From: Citricoccus zhacaiensis
GTDB lineage: Bacteria > Actinomycetota > Actinomycetes > Actinomycetales > Micrococcaceae
Assembly: GCF_014645315.1 (NCBI RefSeq)
Contig: NZ_BMLQ01000011.1
Location: 1 to 64,000, forward strand
Length of the DNA stretch: 64,000 nt
Reading direction: 5' to 3'
Under the pieces are notes generated by a model, which made no database searches, was not told where the DNA came from, and was given only the letters and a program-made list of their open reading frames with translations. Position 1 is the stretch's first letter; each line of letters starts with the position of its first letter. Positions 16,374 through 24,173 of this stretch are shown here, piece by piece. The position numbers were made by a program, and so were the translations under genes.

Positions 16374-16964
16374 ATGGAACTCGAGGACCTGCTCGCGGCG
16401 CTGAACGCCGGCGAGACCATCACGGGCGATTCGCCCCTGCACGAGGTCATGCACCGCACCAGCCAGGAGGCACTGCGCATCACCGGCGAACTGAACGGCG
16501 GCTACCACGAGCCGGCCCGGGTCCGGGAGCTGCTGTCCGCGCTGTTCGGCAGGCCGGTCCCGGACTCGGTGATGCTGTTCCCACCGTTCGGCACCGACTT
16601 CGGCAAGAACACCATCCTCGGCGAGCGCGTCTTCCTCAACTCCGGCTGCGCCTTCCAGGACCAGGGCGGCATCACCATCGGCGACGCCTGCCAGATCGGG
16701 CACAACACGGTCATCGCGACCCTGAACCACGCCCTCGATCCGGTGCGCCGCCTGGACATGCTCCCGGCGCCCGTGGTGATCGGGGACAACGTCTGGATCG
16801 GGTCCAACGCGACGATCCTGCCGGGCGTGACCATCGGGGACAACGCCGTGGTGGCCGCGGCCGCCGTGGTGACCAAGGACGTGCCGGCGGACTCCGTGGT
16901 CGTCGGCTCCCCGGCCCGGGTGGTGCGGTCCGTGACCGGGGAGCCGGATGTCAGGCCTGCGTGA
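16374..16964 (+). CDS. Sugar O-acetyltransferase (maltose/galactoside type)
   Basis: Left-handed beta-helix (hexapeptide repeat) acetyltransferase of 196 residues. [20 protein letters not shown] and the repeats [54 protein letters not shown] match the LacA/Maa group, and the catalytic His lies in TLNHALDP near residue 120. It transfers acetyl from acetyl-CoA to a sugar hydroxyl. The ATG at 16374 has AAGGAG seven bases upstream and follows directly after the 27-bp inverted repeat, so the repeat forms its leader or promoter. It probably stands alone and is controlled by the divergent MmyB-like regulator. Confidence 0.9.
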   Translation: MELEDLLAALNAGETITGDSPLHEVMHRTSQEALRITGELNGGYHEPARVRELLSALFGRPVPDSVMLFPPFGTDFGKNTILGERVFLNSGCAFQDQGGITIGDACQIGHNTVIATLNHALDPVRRLDMLPAPVVIGDNVWIGSNATILPGVTIGDNAVVAAAAVVTKDVPADSVVVGSPARVVRSVTGEPDVRPA

Positions 16965-17047
16965 CCTCCGGATATCCCGGCGCGGCCTCTCTTCGTAGAG
17001 TGGGCAGCACGCAACCACGCTGACCGATCCCCGGAGGTCACCCGACC

Positions 17048-17767
17048 GTGAGCAGCTCATCGACACGCCAGTCGTCCGCACAGGCGGAGTCCGCCGCAGC
17101 GGCGGAGGCGCTGGCTGCCCGGCTCGACCGCCCAATGGGGGTCTTGGGGGTGCTGTTCCTCTTCGTGTTCCTGGGCCAACTCCTGGTCACGGACCCGGGG
17201 TGGTCCCGCATCCTGGGGATCACCGGGTGGGTGTTCTGGGCCCTCTTCGTGGCGGAGTTCCTGCTGCGGGCCTCTATCGCTCGGTTCCAGGCGGCCTTCT
17301 GGCGCCGCAACTGGTGGCAGGTCATCTTCCTGCTGGTGCCGTTCCTGCGGTTCGTCCGGGCGCTGCAGGCGGTGCGATTGCTTCGCGTCGCGCGGGTGGC
17401 GCGGGTGGGCAGCATCGTCTCCGCCGGAGTGCGAGGCTCCCGTTCGGCCGGACGGCTGCTGTCGAGCAGGATCGGCTGGCTGGCCGCCGTGACCGCCGTG
17501 GTGATCCTGGCCTCCAGCCAGCTGCTGTACGCCTTCGAGATCCAGACCGACTACTCAACGGCCCTGTACGAGGCGGCCCTGGCCACGGTGACAGGCAGCG
17601 GGTTCACCACCGAGGACGCCCTCTCCAAGGTGTTGCACCTGGTCCTGGCCGTCTACTCCGTGGCCGTCTTCGCCACGCTCGCGGGCTCGCTCGGCGCCTA
17701 CTTCCTGCGGGGCGAGTCACCGCAGGACACCGACCAGGTTGGCAGGAGCCCCGATGGACGGCCGTGA
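17048..17767 (+). CDS. Ion channel, voltage-gated-like with atypical filter
   Basis: Membrane protein of 239 residues with the potassium-channel layout: hydrophobic segments GVLGVLFLFVFLGQLLV and GWVFWALFVAEFLLRASI, an S4-like positively charged stretch RFVRALQAVRLLRVARVARV near residue 98, then segments WLAAVTAVVILASSQLLYAF and LHLVLAVYSVAVFATLAGSL flanking a pore loop. Where TVGYGD is expected the sequence is ATVTGSGFTTED, so the filter is TGSGF. This still has spaced glycines but no tyrosine, so selectivity is uncertain. GTG start, with GGAGGT nine bases upstream. Confidence 0.85.
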   Translation: MSSSSTRQSSAQAESAAAAEALAARLDRPMGVLGVLFLFVFLGQLLVTDPGWSRILGITGWVFWALFVAEFLLRASIARFQAAFWRRNWWQVIFLLVPFLRFVRALQAVRLLRVARVARVGSIVSAGVRGSRSAGRLLSSRIGWLAAVTAVVILASSQLLYAFEIQTDYSTALYEAALATVTGSGFTTEDALSKVLHLVLAVYSVAVFATLAGSLGAYFLRGESPQDTDQVGRSPDGRP

Positions 17768-17802
17768 TGGTGCGGCCTGACCAGGGTCTGACTGAGGGCT
17801 GA

Positions 17803-19086
17803 CTAGGAGTCCAGCTGGAACGTCACGATCCGCTCGATCGCCTCTGCCACCGCGTCGTATCCGGCGGCGAAGGACAGCCGCACATACTGCTCCCCGTGCG
17901 CGGTGTCGAAGTCGGTGCCAGGCGTCAGCGCCACATGGGCCCGCTCCAGCAGCGCCTCGCAGTAGGCAGTTGAGGTGCCGTACCGCGCGAGCATGGCCTC
18001 CCCCGGCTTCGCCCAGAAGTAGAAGGCGCCGTCCGCCGGCGCGGCGTCGGTCCAGCCCAGCCGGTCCTGGTTCTCCAGCACCAGGGCGCGGGCCCGGGCA
18101 AAGCCGGCCACCTGGGCATCACAGGCGGCGTAGGACTCCTCCGAGAAGGCCTCGACCGCCGCATACTGCGCCGGCGCCGGCGGGCAGAGGGACACCGAGC
18201 CGGAGAGCCCGCCGATCGCCGGCGCCAGGTCCTCGGGCATCAGCATCCAGCCGATGCGCCAGCCGGGCATGCCCCAGTACTTGGAGAACGAGCTGATCAC
18301 CATCGCCGCTGTGGAGTACTCCCAGGCACAGACTCCACGCTCGACGCCGGCCCGGTCACCGGACGCTCCCGCCGGGCTGTCCTCATTGAGCGCGTCATCC
18401 CCGCCGACCGTGCCGGAGGCCCCGTAGGTGATGCCGTGGTAGATCTCGTCGGACACCAGGCGTACGCCGCGCTCCTCGCACCACGCGGCCAGCTCGGCCA
18501 TCTCGACCCGGGTGACCATGGTGCCGGTCGGGTTGTTCGGGGAGGCGAGAATCAGGCCGGCCAACGGACCGTGCACGGACTCCGCCTCCTGGAGCAGCGC
18601 GGGGGTGGGCTGGAAGCGGACGGCGGGGCCGGCGTCGAGCTCCACCACCTGGCAGCCGAGCGCGGCGAGGATGTTGCGGTAGGCGGCGTAGCCGGGGCGG
18701 GCCATCGCCACCCGGTCCCCCGGGTTGAACGCGGCCAGGAACCCGGCCATGAACGCCCCCGAGGAGCCGGTGGTCACTGCCACCCGCGCCGGGTCCACGT
18801 CCACCCCGTACCAGTGGGCGTAGTGGCCGGCGATCGCGGTGCGCAGCTCCTCGATGCCGAGGGTGGGCGTGTAGTTCAGCGCTCGTCCGGACGCGTGCAG
18901 CTCGGCGGCCCGGGCGCTGACCCCCGCGGGGGCTCCTCCACCGGGTTCACCGGCGCATAGGCTCACGACGTCGGCCCCGGCCGCCCGCAACTCCGCCACC
19001 CGGCCGAGGATGGTCATCACCTGGAAGGAGGGCACCTGCGAGCGCGAGGAGGGGCCGAGGCCACCGTGAGAGGACTGGGGTTCCAT
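17803..19086 (-). CDS. Pyridoxal-phosphate aminotransferase, class I/II
   Basis: Aminotransferase of 427 residues in fold type I. The Schiff-base lysine lies in SSFSKYWGMPGWRIGWM near residue 268, preceded by SPNNPTGTM and the VSDEIYHG block that holds the PLP-contacting Asp and Tyr, and followed by the terminal Arg in YVRLSFA. It fits aspartate/aromatic aminotransferase relatives of actinobacteria. A short insert (near residues 220-245, Gly/Ala/Asp-rich) before the lysine region makes it longer than the usual 390-400. It is divergent from the winged-helix/nucleotidyltransferase gene. The amino-acid substrate is not determined. Confidence 0.92.
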   Translation of the reverse strand: MEPQSSHGGLGPSSRSQVPSFQVMTILGRVAELRAAGADVVSLCAGEPGGGAPAGVSARAAELHASGRALNYTPTLGIEELRTAIAGHYAHWYGVDVDPARVAVTTGSSGAFMAGFLAAFNPGDRVAMARPGYAAYRNILAALGCQVVELDAGPAVRFQPTPALLQEAESVHGPLAGLILASPNNPTGTMVTRVEMAELAAWCEERGVRLVSDEIYHGITYGASGTVGGDDALNEDSPAGASGDRAGVERGVCAWEYSTAAMVISSFSKYWGMPGWRIGWMLMPEDLAPAIGGLSGSVSLCPPAPAQYAAVEAFSEESYAACDAQVAGFARARALVLENQDRLGWTDAAPADGAFYFWAKPGEAMLARYGTSTAYCEALLERAHVALTPGTDFDTAHGEQYVRLSFAAGYDAVAEAIERIVTFQLDS

Positions 19087-19127
19087 GGGTCGAGCCTACG
19101 ACGCATCCAGCCATACAATAATCGTTC

Positions 19128-19149
19128 TATAACGACTATAGTCGTTATA
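19128..19149. promoter_or_regulatory. 22-bp perfect AT-rich palindrome
   Basis: TATAACGAC-TATA-GTCGTTATA is a perfect 22-bp palindrome in the divergent promoter between the aminotransferase and the winged-helix/nucleotidyltransferase gene. An extra half-like copy (ATCGTTCTATAACGAC) overlaps its left edge. Its AT content stands out from the surroundings. It may be an operator for the winged-helix protein encoded next to it. Confidence 0.65.
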
Positions 19150-19182
19150 AACCGACAAAAGTAGACAAGGGTAGGGGTGCAC

Positions 19183-19800
19183 ATGCGGCTCCAATCGCCC
19201 TTCGCCACCGTGACGCCCACCCTGGACGGCGACGTGCTCACCGCGCTGGCGCGGGCAGACCAGTGGTTCACCGTCCCCCAACTCGCGGGGGTGATTGGCA
19301 AGGGGTCACCGGATGGTATTCGAAAGGTCCTGATCCGGCTTGCGGCTGAAGGACTTGTCGAGTTGATGTCCGGTGGCCGGTCCAGGCTCTATCGCTTGAA
19401 TCGAGACCATCTCGCCGCCCCTGCCCTCCTCGAGCTTGCGGACCTCCGCACCACGCTCATCAGAAGGCTGCATGACGAGATGTCGGCTTGGACCCACCCC
19501 CCCCCCCCCGTCTACGCGGCGCTCTTCGGTTCGGGAGCCCGCGGCACCATGACTGTCGAGAGTGACCTGGACCTCTTCCTCCTCAGACCGGATGATGCTG
19601 GTGATTCTTGGGATGACGACGTGGATTCCATAAAGGAGGCGGCTTCTCGATGGACGGGCAATGACGTCCAGGTACTCGAGTTCGCGGCCGAAGAGGCTCG
19701 CGGCAACGAGTCCGCGGAACCTGCTCTCCAGGACGTCATCCACGAGGGAATCACCGTCCTCGGAGATCGGCTGGCCTTTCGGCGATTGGCTCGCGGGTGA
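19183..19800 (+). CDS. Winged-helix plus nucleotidyltransferase-domain protein
   Basis: Protein of 205 residues combining an N-terminal winged helix (LTALARADQWFTVPQLAGVI, then DGIRKVLIRLAAEGLVEL) with a minimal nucleotidyltransferase (MNT) domain whose motif FGSGARGTMTVESDLDLFLL, near residues 115-134, has the GS and two catalytic Asp residues. Such fusions occur in actinobacteria beside HEPN-type partners; MNT-HEPN pairs can act as toxin-antitoxin systems through AMP transfer. A tract of 13 C residues interrupts the gene just before the MNT motif (residues 105-109, HPPPP), so slippage would remove the domain. Start at ATG 19183 is preferred because AGGGG lies five bases before it; GTG at 19177 is the alternative. 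Confidence 0.8.
   Translation: MRLQSPFATVTPTLDGDVLTALARADQWFTVPQLAGVIGKGSPDGIRKVLIRLAAEGLVELMSGGRSRLYRLNRDHLAAPALLELADLRTTLIRRLHDEMSAWTHPPPPVYAALFGSGARGTMTVESDLDLFLLRPDDAGDSWDDDVDSIKEAASRWTGNDVQVLEFAAEEARGNESAEPALQDVIHEGITVLGDRLAFRRLARG
19497..19509 (+). repeat. C13 homopolymer inside a coding region
   Basis: Thirteen consecutive C residues lie between the winged-helix and nucleotidyltransferase parts. In the present length the frame is open through to the stop at 19800. In either alternative frame a stop codon follows within about 20 codons. Tracts of this length are prone to replication slippage and also to sequencing error. Confidence 0.9.
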
Positions 19801-19904
19801 CGACCCTGCGAAGTGCCGGCGCAGAAGTCCGACGCGGTCGGTGGAACAAGGCCCAGCAGTTCGCTGAGGCTGCAGCCCTCCTCGCTGCGGCCGAACTGGT
19901 GTAG
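19797..19904 (+). pseudogene. Truncated HEPN-like partner gene
   Basis: A GTG overlapping the stop of the nucleotidyltransferase gene opens a 35-codon frame whose WNKAQQFAEAAALLAAAEL helix resembles the N-terminal start of HEPN-domain proteins usually paired with MNT genes. It stops at TAG (19902-19904). A further HSAVTLFLVG-like stretch appears in another frame about 35 bases downstream, which would fit a decayed continuation. The match is short and made by eye. Confidence 0.4.
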
Positions 19905-19941
19905 CAGTGATGACGGTACCGGTCCCGCACCCATAGCGCGG

Positions 19942-20094
19942 TCACGCTGTTCCTGGTGGGTCGGAGAACGTCCGCTCCGTTCGAACCGGCCGGGCGGCCT
20001 CCAACCGTTGGACGTCGTCGATGAAGTTCAACGTCCCCAGGACGTCGTCCTCATGCCAGATATAGGGCCCGTCAATACTGGCCGGCCATTGGGG
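19942..20094 (-). pseudogene. Possible coding remnant in gap
   Basis: The 353-base gap between the nucleotidyltransferase gene and the ROK gene contains, on the minus strand, a 51-codon open stretch without a start codon (GPYIWHEDDVLGTLNFIDDV is typical of its composition). It reads like a protein C terminus but no family is recognised. Nothing else in the gap is convincing beyond the truncated partner gene and a weak hairpin. Confidence 0.2.
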
Positions 20095-20104
20095 CTAAGA
20101 GGGG

Positions 20105-20143
20105 ATGATGCCTGGAGGCTGGGAGCTGGAACCTGGGCATCAT
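20105..20143 (-). terminator. Weak hairpin after ROK gene
   Basis: ATGATGCC (20105-20112) and GGCATCAT (20136-20143) form an eight-bp stem with a 23-base loop, 11 bases past the stop of the ROK gene. It is weak compared with other hairpins in the window. Confidence 0.3.
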
Positions 20144-20153
20144 GCCCTATGAA

Positions 20154-21371
20154 TCAGCCGGCGGCCGGTGCCGTGAGCCCGTTGACCATGGCGTCGATCC
20201 GCTGCGGGGACATGGCGTGGTGGATGGCCAGCATGCTGGCGCCGAGGACGCCGGCGTCCAGCCCGGAGCCCGACTGGACGATCTGCAGGTGCTGCGTGGC
20301 CAGCGGGACGGTCCGGGAGTACACCGCCTCACGGATGCCCGCGATGAAGTGTTCGCCGGTCAGGGTCATGGAGCCGCCGATCACGATCACGGACGGGTTG
20401 ATGAGGCTGATGCAGGCGGACAGGACCTCGCCGACGTCGCGCCCCGCCTGCCGGACCGCGTGGACCGCCTCGGTGTGACCGGCTTGCACCAGGCGCACCA
20501 CGTCCTCGCCCGTGTGGGCGTCCAGACCCTGCGCGCGTAGCTGGGCCGCCACAGCCGGGCCGGAGGCCACGGCCTCCAGGCAGTCCAGGTTGCCGCAGTG
20601 ACAGGGGACGCCGCCGCCGCGGTGCACGCGGATGTGGCCGATGTCCCCGGCCACGCCGTCGGCACCGCGCTGGAGCCGGCCGCTGGCGACGATGCCGGCG
20701 CCGATGCCCGTGGCCACCTTCACGAACATCAGGTCGTCCACCTGCGGCCAGGCGACGTTGCGCTCGCCGAGGGCCATGATGTTGACGTCATTGTCCACCA
20801 GGACCGGCACGTGGAAGTGGTCCTGCAGGAATCCTGGCACATCGAAGCCGTTCCAGCCGGGCATGATCGGTGGGTTGATGGGCCGGCCGGTGCGGTGTTC
20901 CACGGGGCCGGGGACGCCGACGCCGATCGCCAGCAGGTCGCCCGTGGTGCGCTCCGACTCCCCGAGGAGTCCGGTGGCGAGTTCGACGACGGCCTGCAGC
21001 ACCACCTCGGGGCCCTGCGCCACCGCGATGGTGCGAGTGCTCTCCCGGAGGCGGTGGCCGGCGAGATCCGTCACGGCCAGCCGCAGGTGGGACGCGCCGA
21101 TGTCCACGCCGAGAACCACCTTGCTGCCTGCCTGCAGGGCGATGCGTGAGGACGGGCGGCCGCCGGTGGGGACCGCCTCGTCGACGTAGCCGACCAGGCC
21201 CAGCTCCATGAGCGCCTCGATCCGGAGGGTCACGGTGGACCGGGACAGTCCCATGCGCTCCGCCAGCTCGGTCCTGGTGCGGGGGTGTCCGTCCCGCAGG
21301 ATCTGGAACAGTTCGCTGGCGCCCGATCCGCCGGATCCGTCCAGTCCGTCGAACCTGCTTATGTCGTTCAT
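20154..21371 (-). CDS. ROK-family transcriptional regulator
   Basis: Repressor of 405 residues. The N-terminal winged helix is ELFQILRDGHPRTRTELAER to LSRSTVTLRIEALMEL, and the ROK domain begins LGVDIGASHLRLAVTDLAG. The zinc site is CHCGNLDCLEA with three cysteines, preceded by GHIRVHRGGG. Repressors of this NagC/XylR type respond to sugars. It lies directly downstream of, and on the same strand as, the ABC permease and ATPase genes, so it is the probable regulator of this importer. The ATG at 21371 is chosen because homology begins shortly after; its ribosome site is poor. Confidence 0.9.
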   Translation of the reverse strand: MNDISRFDGLDGSGGSGASELFQILRDGHPRTRTELAERMGLSRSTVTLRIEALMELGLVGYVDEAVPTGGRPSSRIALQAGSKVVLGVDIGASHLRLAVTDLAGHRLRESTRTIAVAQGPEVVLQAVVELATGLLGESERTTGDLLAIGVGVPGPVEHRTGRPINPPIMPGWNGFDVPGFLQDHFHVPVLVDNDVNIMALGERNVAWPQVDDLMFVKVATGIGAGIVASGRLQRGADGVAGDIGHIRVHRGGGVPCHCGNLDCLEAVASGPAVAAQLRAQGLDAHTGEDVVRLVQAGHTEAVHAVRQAGRDVGEVLSACISLINPSVIVIGGSMTLTGEHFIAGIREAVYSRTVPLATQHLQIVQSGSGLDAGVLGASMLAIHHAMSPQRIDAMVNGLTAPAAG

Positions 21372-21434
21372 CGACTCATTACAGCACACGTCTCGACGCA
21401 ACGGCCCACCGGTCCTCCCTTCGCGCGGATCACC

Positions 21435-22505
21435 CTAGACCTTGAGTGGCTTGGCCGTGGCCCGGCGCTCATTGCGGGCGGCGAAGCGTTGCTGCAGGAG
21501 GACGGCCACCACGATGATGAGGCCCTTGGCCAGCGCCTGGACGGACGTGTCCATGTTGTTCTGCGTGAACACGTTGGTCAGGGTGCTGAAGATCAGCACG
21601 CCGAGCACGGTGCCCATGATGGTGCCGCGGCCGCCGATGAGTAGGGTGCCGCCCACCACCACGGCGGCGATCGCGTCCAGCTCGTAGAGCAGGCCGTGCG
21701 TGGAGGTGCCGGCCGTCGTGCGGCCCATCATCATGAGCCCGGCGATGCCGGCCGCGAGCCCGGCCAGGACGTAGAGGTAGACGAGGTGACGCTTGACCTT
21801 GACGCCGGCCAGGCGAGACGCCTCGAGGTTGCCGCCGATCGCGACGGTGCGGCGGCCGAACGTGGTGCGGTTGAGCAGGAACCAACCGGCCGCGGCCACG
21901 AGGGCGAAGATCCAGACCAGCACCGGGACGCCGAGGAAGTCGGCGCGCATGAAGTCCAGGAAATCGCCGTTGTTCACGATCAGCGTCCTGCGCCCGGAGA
22001 TGAGCTCGGCGAGTCCACGCGCGGCCACCAGCATGGCGAGGGTGGCGATGAAGGCCACCACGTTTCCGTAGGCGATGATCACACCGTTCACGAGTCCGGC
22101 GATCCCGCCCACGAGGAGCGCCACGAGCACCATCACCAGCCACGTGGACTGCGTGGCGGCCAGCTGGACGCTGGCCAGGCTGGCCACCACCGTGGTCAGG
22201 CCCATGACCGAGCCGACGGACAGGTCGATGCCGCCGGCCGTGATCACGAAGGTGATGCCGATGCTGATCACGCCGATGATCGAGGCATGGCGCAGGATGG
22301 TGAGGATGTTCTCGACCGCCAGGAACCTCTCTCCGCTGGTGATCAGGCCGATGGCGACGAGCGCGGCCAAGGCGATGACCAGTCCCAGGCTGCGGGCACC
22401 GGAGCCGTGGAGGAGGTTCCGCCCGGGGGTCCTGCCGCCGGGGGCGATGTGGCTGGAGGCCGGGGCCGGGTGCCGCTCGGCGACGGGTGTCTTCTGCTCG
22501 CTCAC
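21435..22505 (-). CDS. Sugar ABC importer permease, RbsC-type
   Basis: Membrane permease of 356 residues with 8-10 hydrophobic segments. SIGITFVITAGGIDLSVGSV near residue 85 is the family signature, and LAGVKVKRHLVYLYVLAG near residue 240 is the cytoplasmic contact region. The C-terminal half contains AVVVGGTLLIGGRGTIMGTV. It dimerises in the importer and pairs with the two-domain ATPase encoded upstream; their reading frames overlap by four bases. The matching binding protein gene is divergent at 24174. The cargo is an aldose, polyol or anhydrosugar by family; the exact sugar is unknown. Confidence 0.95.
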   Translation of the reverse strand: MSEQKTPVAERHPAPASSHIAPGGRTPGRNLLHGSGARSLGLVIALAALVAIGLITSGERFLAVENILTILRHASIIGVISIGITFVITAGGIDLSVGSVMGLTTVVASLASVQLAATQSTWLVMVLVALLVGGIAGLVNGVIIAYGNVVAFIATLAMLVAARGLAELISGRRTLIVNNGDFLDFMRADFLGVPVLVWIFALVAAAGWFLLNRTTFGRRTVAIGGNLEASRLAGVKVKRHLVYLYVLAGLAAGIAGLMMMGRTTAGTSTHGLLYELDAIAAVVVGGTLLIGGRGTIMGTVLGVLIFSTLTNVFTQNNMDTSVQALAKGLIIVVAVLLQQRFAARNERRATAKPLKV

Positions 22506-24022
22506 GCGGAACTTCCCTCCATGACGAGGTCGAGCACTCCGTGCTCGTCGATGTCGTTGGCGTCGGATTGGGCCAGGACGCGACCGTCGTCGATGACGAG
22601 CACGCGGTCAGCCAGACCGAGGACTTCCTCGATCTCACTGGAGATGACGATGATGGCGGTGCCGGCCGCGGCGAGCCGCCGGATGAGCGTGTAGATCTCC
22701 GCGCGGGCGCCCACGTCCACGCCACGGGTCGGCTCGTCCAACAGGAGCACCGGGGTGCCGTGCACCAGCCACCGGGCCAGGAGGATCTTCTGCTGGTTGC
22801 CACCGGAGAGCGTCCGTGCCGGACGGTCGGGATCGGCCGGGCGCAGCTCCAGGGCGTCGATCTGCTCCCGTGCCGCCTGGCGTTCGGCCGACTCGTCGAG
22901 CAGGCCTGCGCGCGCGAAGCGCCCGAAGGTGGAGAGGGTCACGTTCCGGTAGAGCGACTCGTCCAGGATGAGCCCCTGGCTCTTGCGCTCCTCGGGGGAC
23001 AGGCCGATGCCGGCGCCCACGGCCGCACTGACCGAGCCGGGCGTGAGCCTCCGGCCGTTCACACTGACGCGTCCTGCGGTCGCCTTCCGCGCGCCGTAGA
23101 TGGTCTCGATGATCTCCGAGCGCTGTGAACCGACCAGTCCGGCGAGACCGAGGATCTCGCCCGCGCGGACCGTGAAGCTGACCGGCTCGAAGTGCCCTTC
23201 CAGCCCCAGGCCGTCCACCTCGAGCGCCACGGGGGCATCGGCCGCGACGGGCGTCCGCGCCGGGAACACGTTCGCGACCTCGCGGCCCGTCATGAGCCTG
23301 ATCAGCTCCGCTTTCGGGGTCTCGGTGACATGGAGGCCGTTCGCGGTGCTGCGTCCGTCCTTGATGACGGAGATGCGGTCCCCGATCTGGCGGATCTCCT
23401 CCAGGCGGTGCGAGATGTAGACGACGGCGATGCCCCGGGCCGTGAGCTCGCGGATCACCCGGAACAGGTTCTGGACCTCGCCGGAGTCCAGGATGGCACT
23501 GGGCTCATCCATGATGATCAGCTTGGTGTCCCGCGAGAGCGCGCGGGCCATGCTGACGATCTGCTGGTTCGCGGCGGAGAGCGAGCCGACCTCCCGCGAC
23601 GGGGAGAGGCTGCCGTGGCCGAGCCGATGCAGGAGGGACCGCGCGGCCGCGTTCGTCCTCTTCACGTGCAACACGCCCCCGGTCGACCGCTCGTGGCCCA
23701 GGAAGATGTTCTCGGCGATGGTCAGCCCGCCGACCACGTCGAGCTCCTGGTACATCGTGGCGATGCCCAGTTCCAGCGCTGCGGCGGGGCTATCGAGCTC
23801 GACGGCACGGCCCTCCCAGAGGATCTCGCCCTCATCCGGTCGATGTACGCCGGAGAGCGTCTTGATGAGGGTGGACTTGCCGGCCCCATTCTGGCCCATG
23901 ACGCAGTGGACCTCCCCGGCGCGCACGTCGAGGTCGACTCCTTTGAGCGCCTGGACGGCGGCGAAGCGCTTGGAGAGTCCGCGCACCTCCATCAGCGGCG
24001 ACGCTTGATCATGTTCCGACAT
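22502..24022 (-). CDS. Sugar ABC importer ATPase, two-domain
   Basis: RbsA/MglA-type ATPase of 506 residues with two nucleotide-binding domains. The first has Walker A GQNGAGKST near residue 43, signature LSAANQQIVSMARAL and Walker B KLIIMDEPSA. The second has a degenerate P-loop region (GLVGSQRSEI) with signature LSGGNQQKILLARWL and VLLLDEPTRGVDVGA, the normal arrangement in this group. It opens the leftward operon and overlaps the permease gene by four bases. No ribosome site is evident before its ATG, so translation may be leaderless or weak. Confidence 0.96.
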   Translation of the reverse strand: MSEHDQASPLMEVRGLSKRFAAVQALKGVDLDVRAGEVHCVMGQNGAGKSTLIKTLSGVHRPDEGEILWEGRAVELDSPAAALELGIATMYQELDVVGGLTIAENIFLGHERSTGGVLHVKRTNAAARSLLHRLGHGSLSPSREVGSLSAANQQIVSMARALSRDTKLIIMDEPSAILDSGEVQNLFRVIRELTARGIAVVYISHRLEEIRQIGDRISVIKDGRSTANGLHVTETPKAELIRLMTGREVANVFPARTPVAADAPVALEVDGLGLEGHFEPVSFTVRAGEILGLAGLVGSQRSEIIETIYGARKATAGRVSVNGRRLTPGSVSAAVGAGIGLSPEERKSQGLILDESLYRNVTLSTFGRFARAGLLDESAERQAAREQIDALELRPADPDRPARTLSGGNQQKILLARWLVHGTPVLLLDEPTRGVDVGARAEIYTLIRRLAAAGTAIIVISSEIEEVLGLADRVLVIDDGRVLAQSDANDIDEHGVLDLVMEGSSA

Positions 24023-24091
24023 GTGACGAAGCTAACACATTACGTCGATCATCGGTACAAGGGCGTCGATTTCTTCCCTGGTTCTGTTATT

Positions 24092-24105
24092 GTGACTCAC
24101 GTCAC
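24092..24105. promoter_or_regulatory. Palindrome in divergent sugar-transport promoter
   Basis: GTGAC-TCAC-GTCAC (24092-24105) is a 14-bp dyad in the 150-base gap between the ATPase gene and the divergent binding-protein gene. It is a candidate site for the ROK regulator; the evidence is position and symmetry only. Confidence 0.35.
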
Positions 24106-24173
24106 GTCGATGAGCCGTCTCTTGGAAGCAGGCTCCCTCGACGGAGACGCACCCACTCATCGAGGAGACAGAC

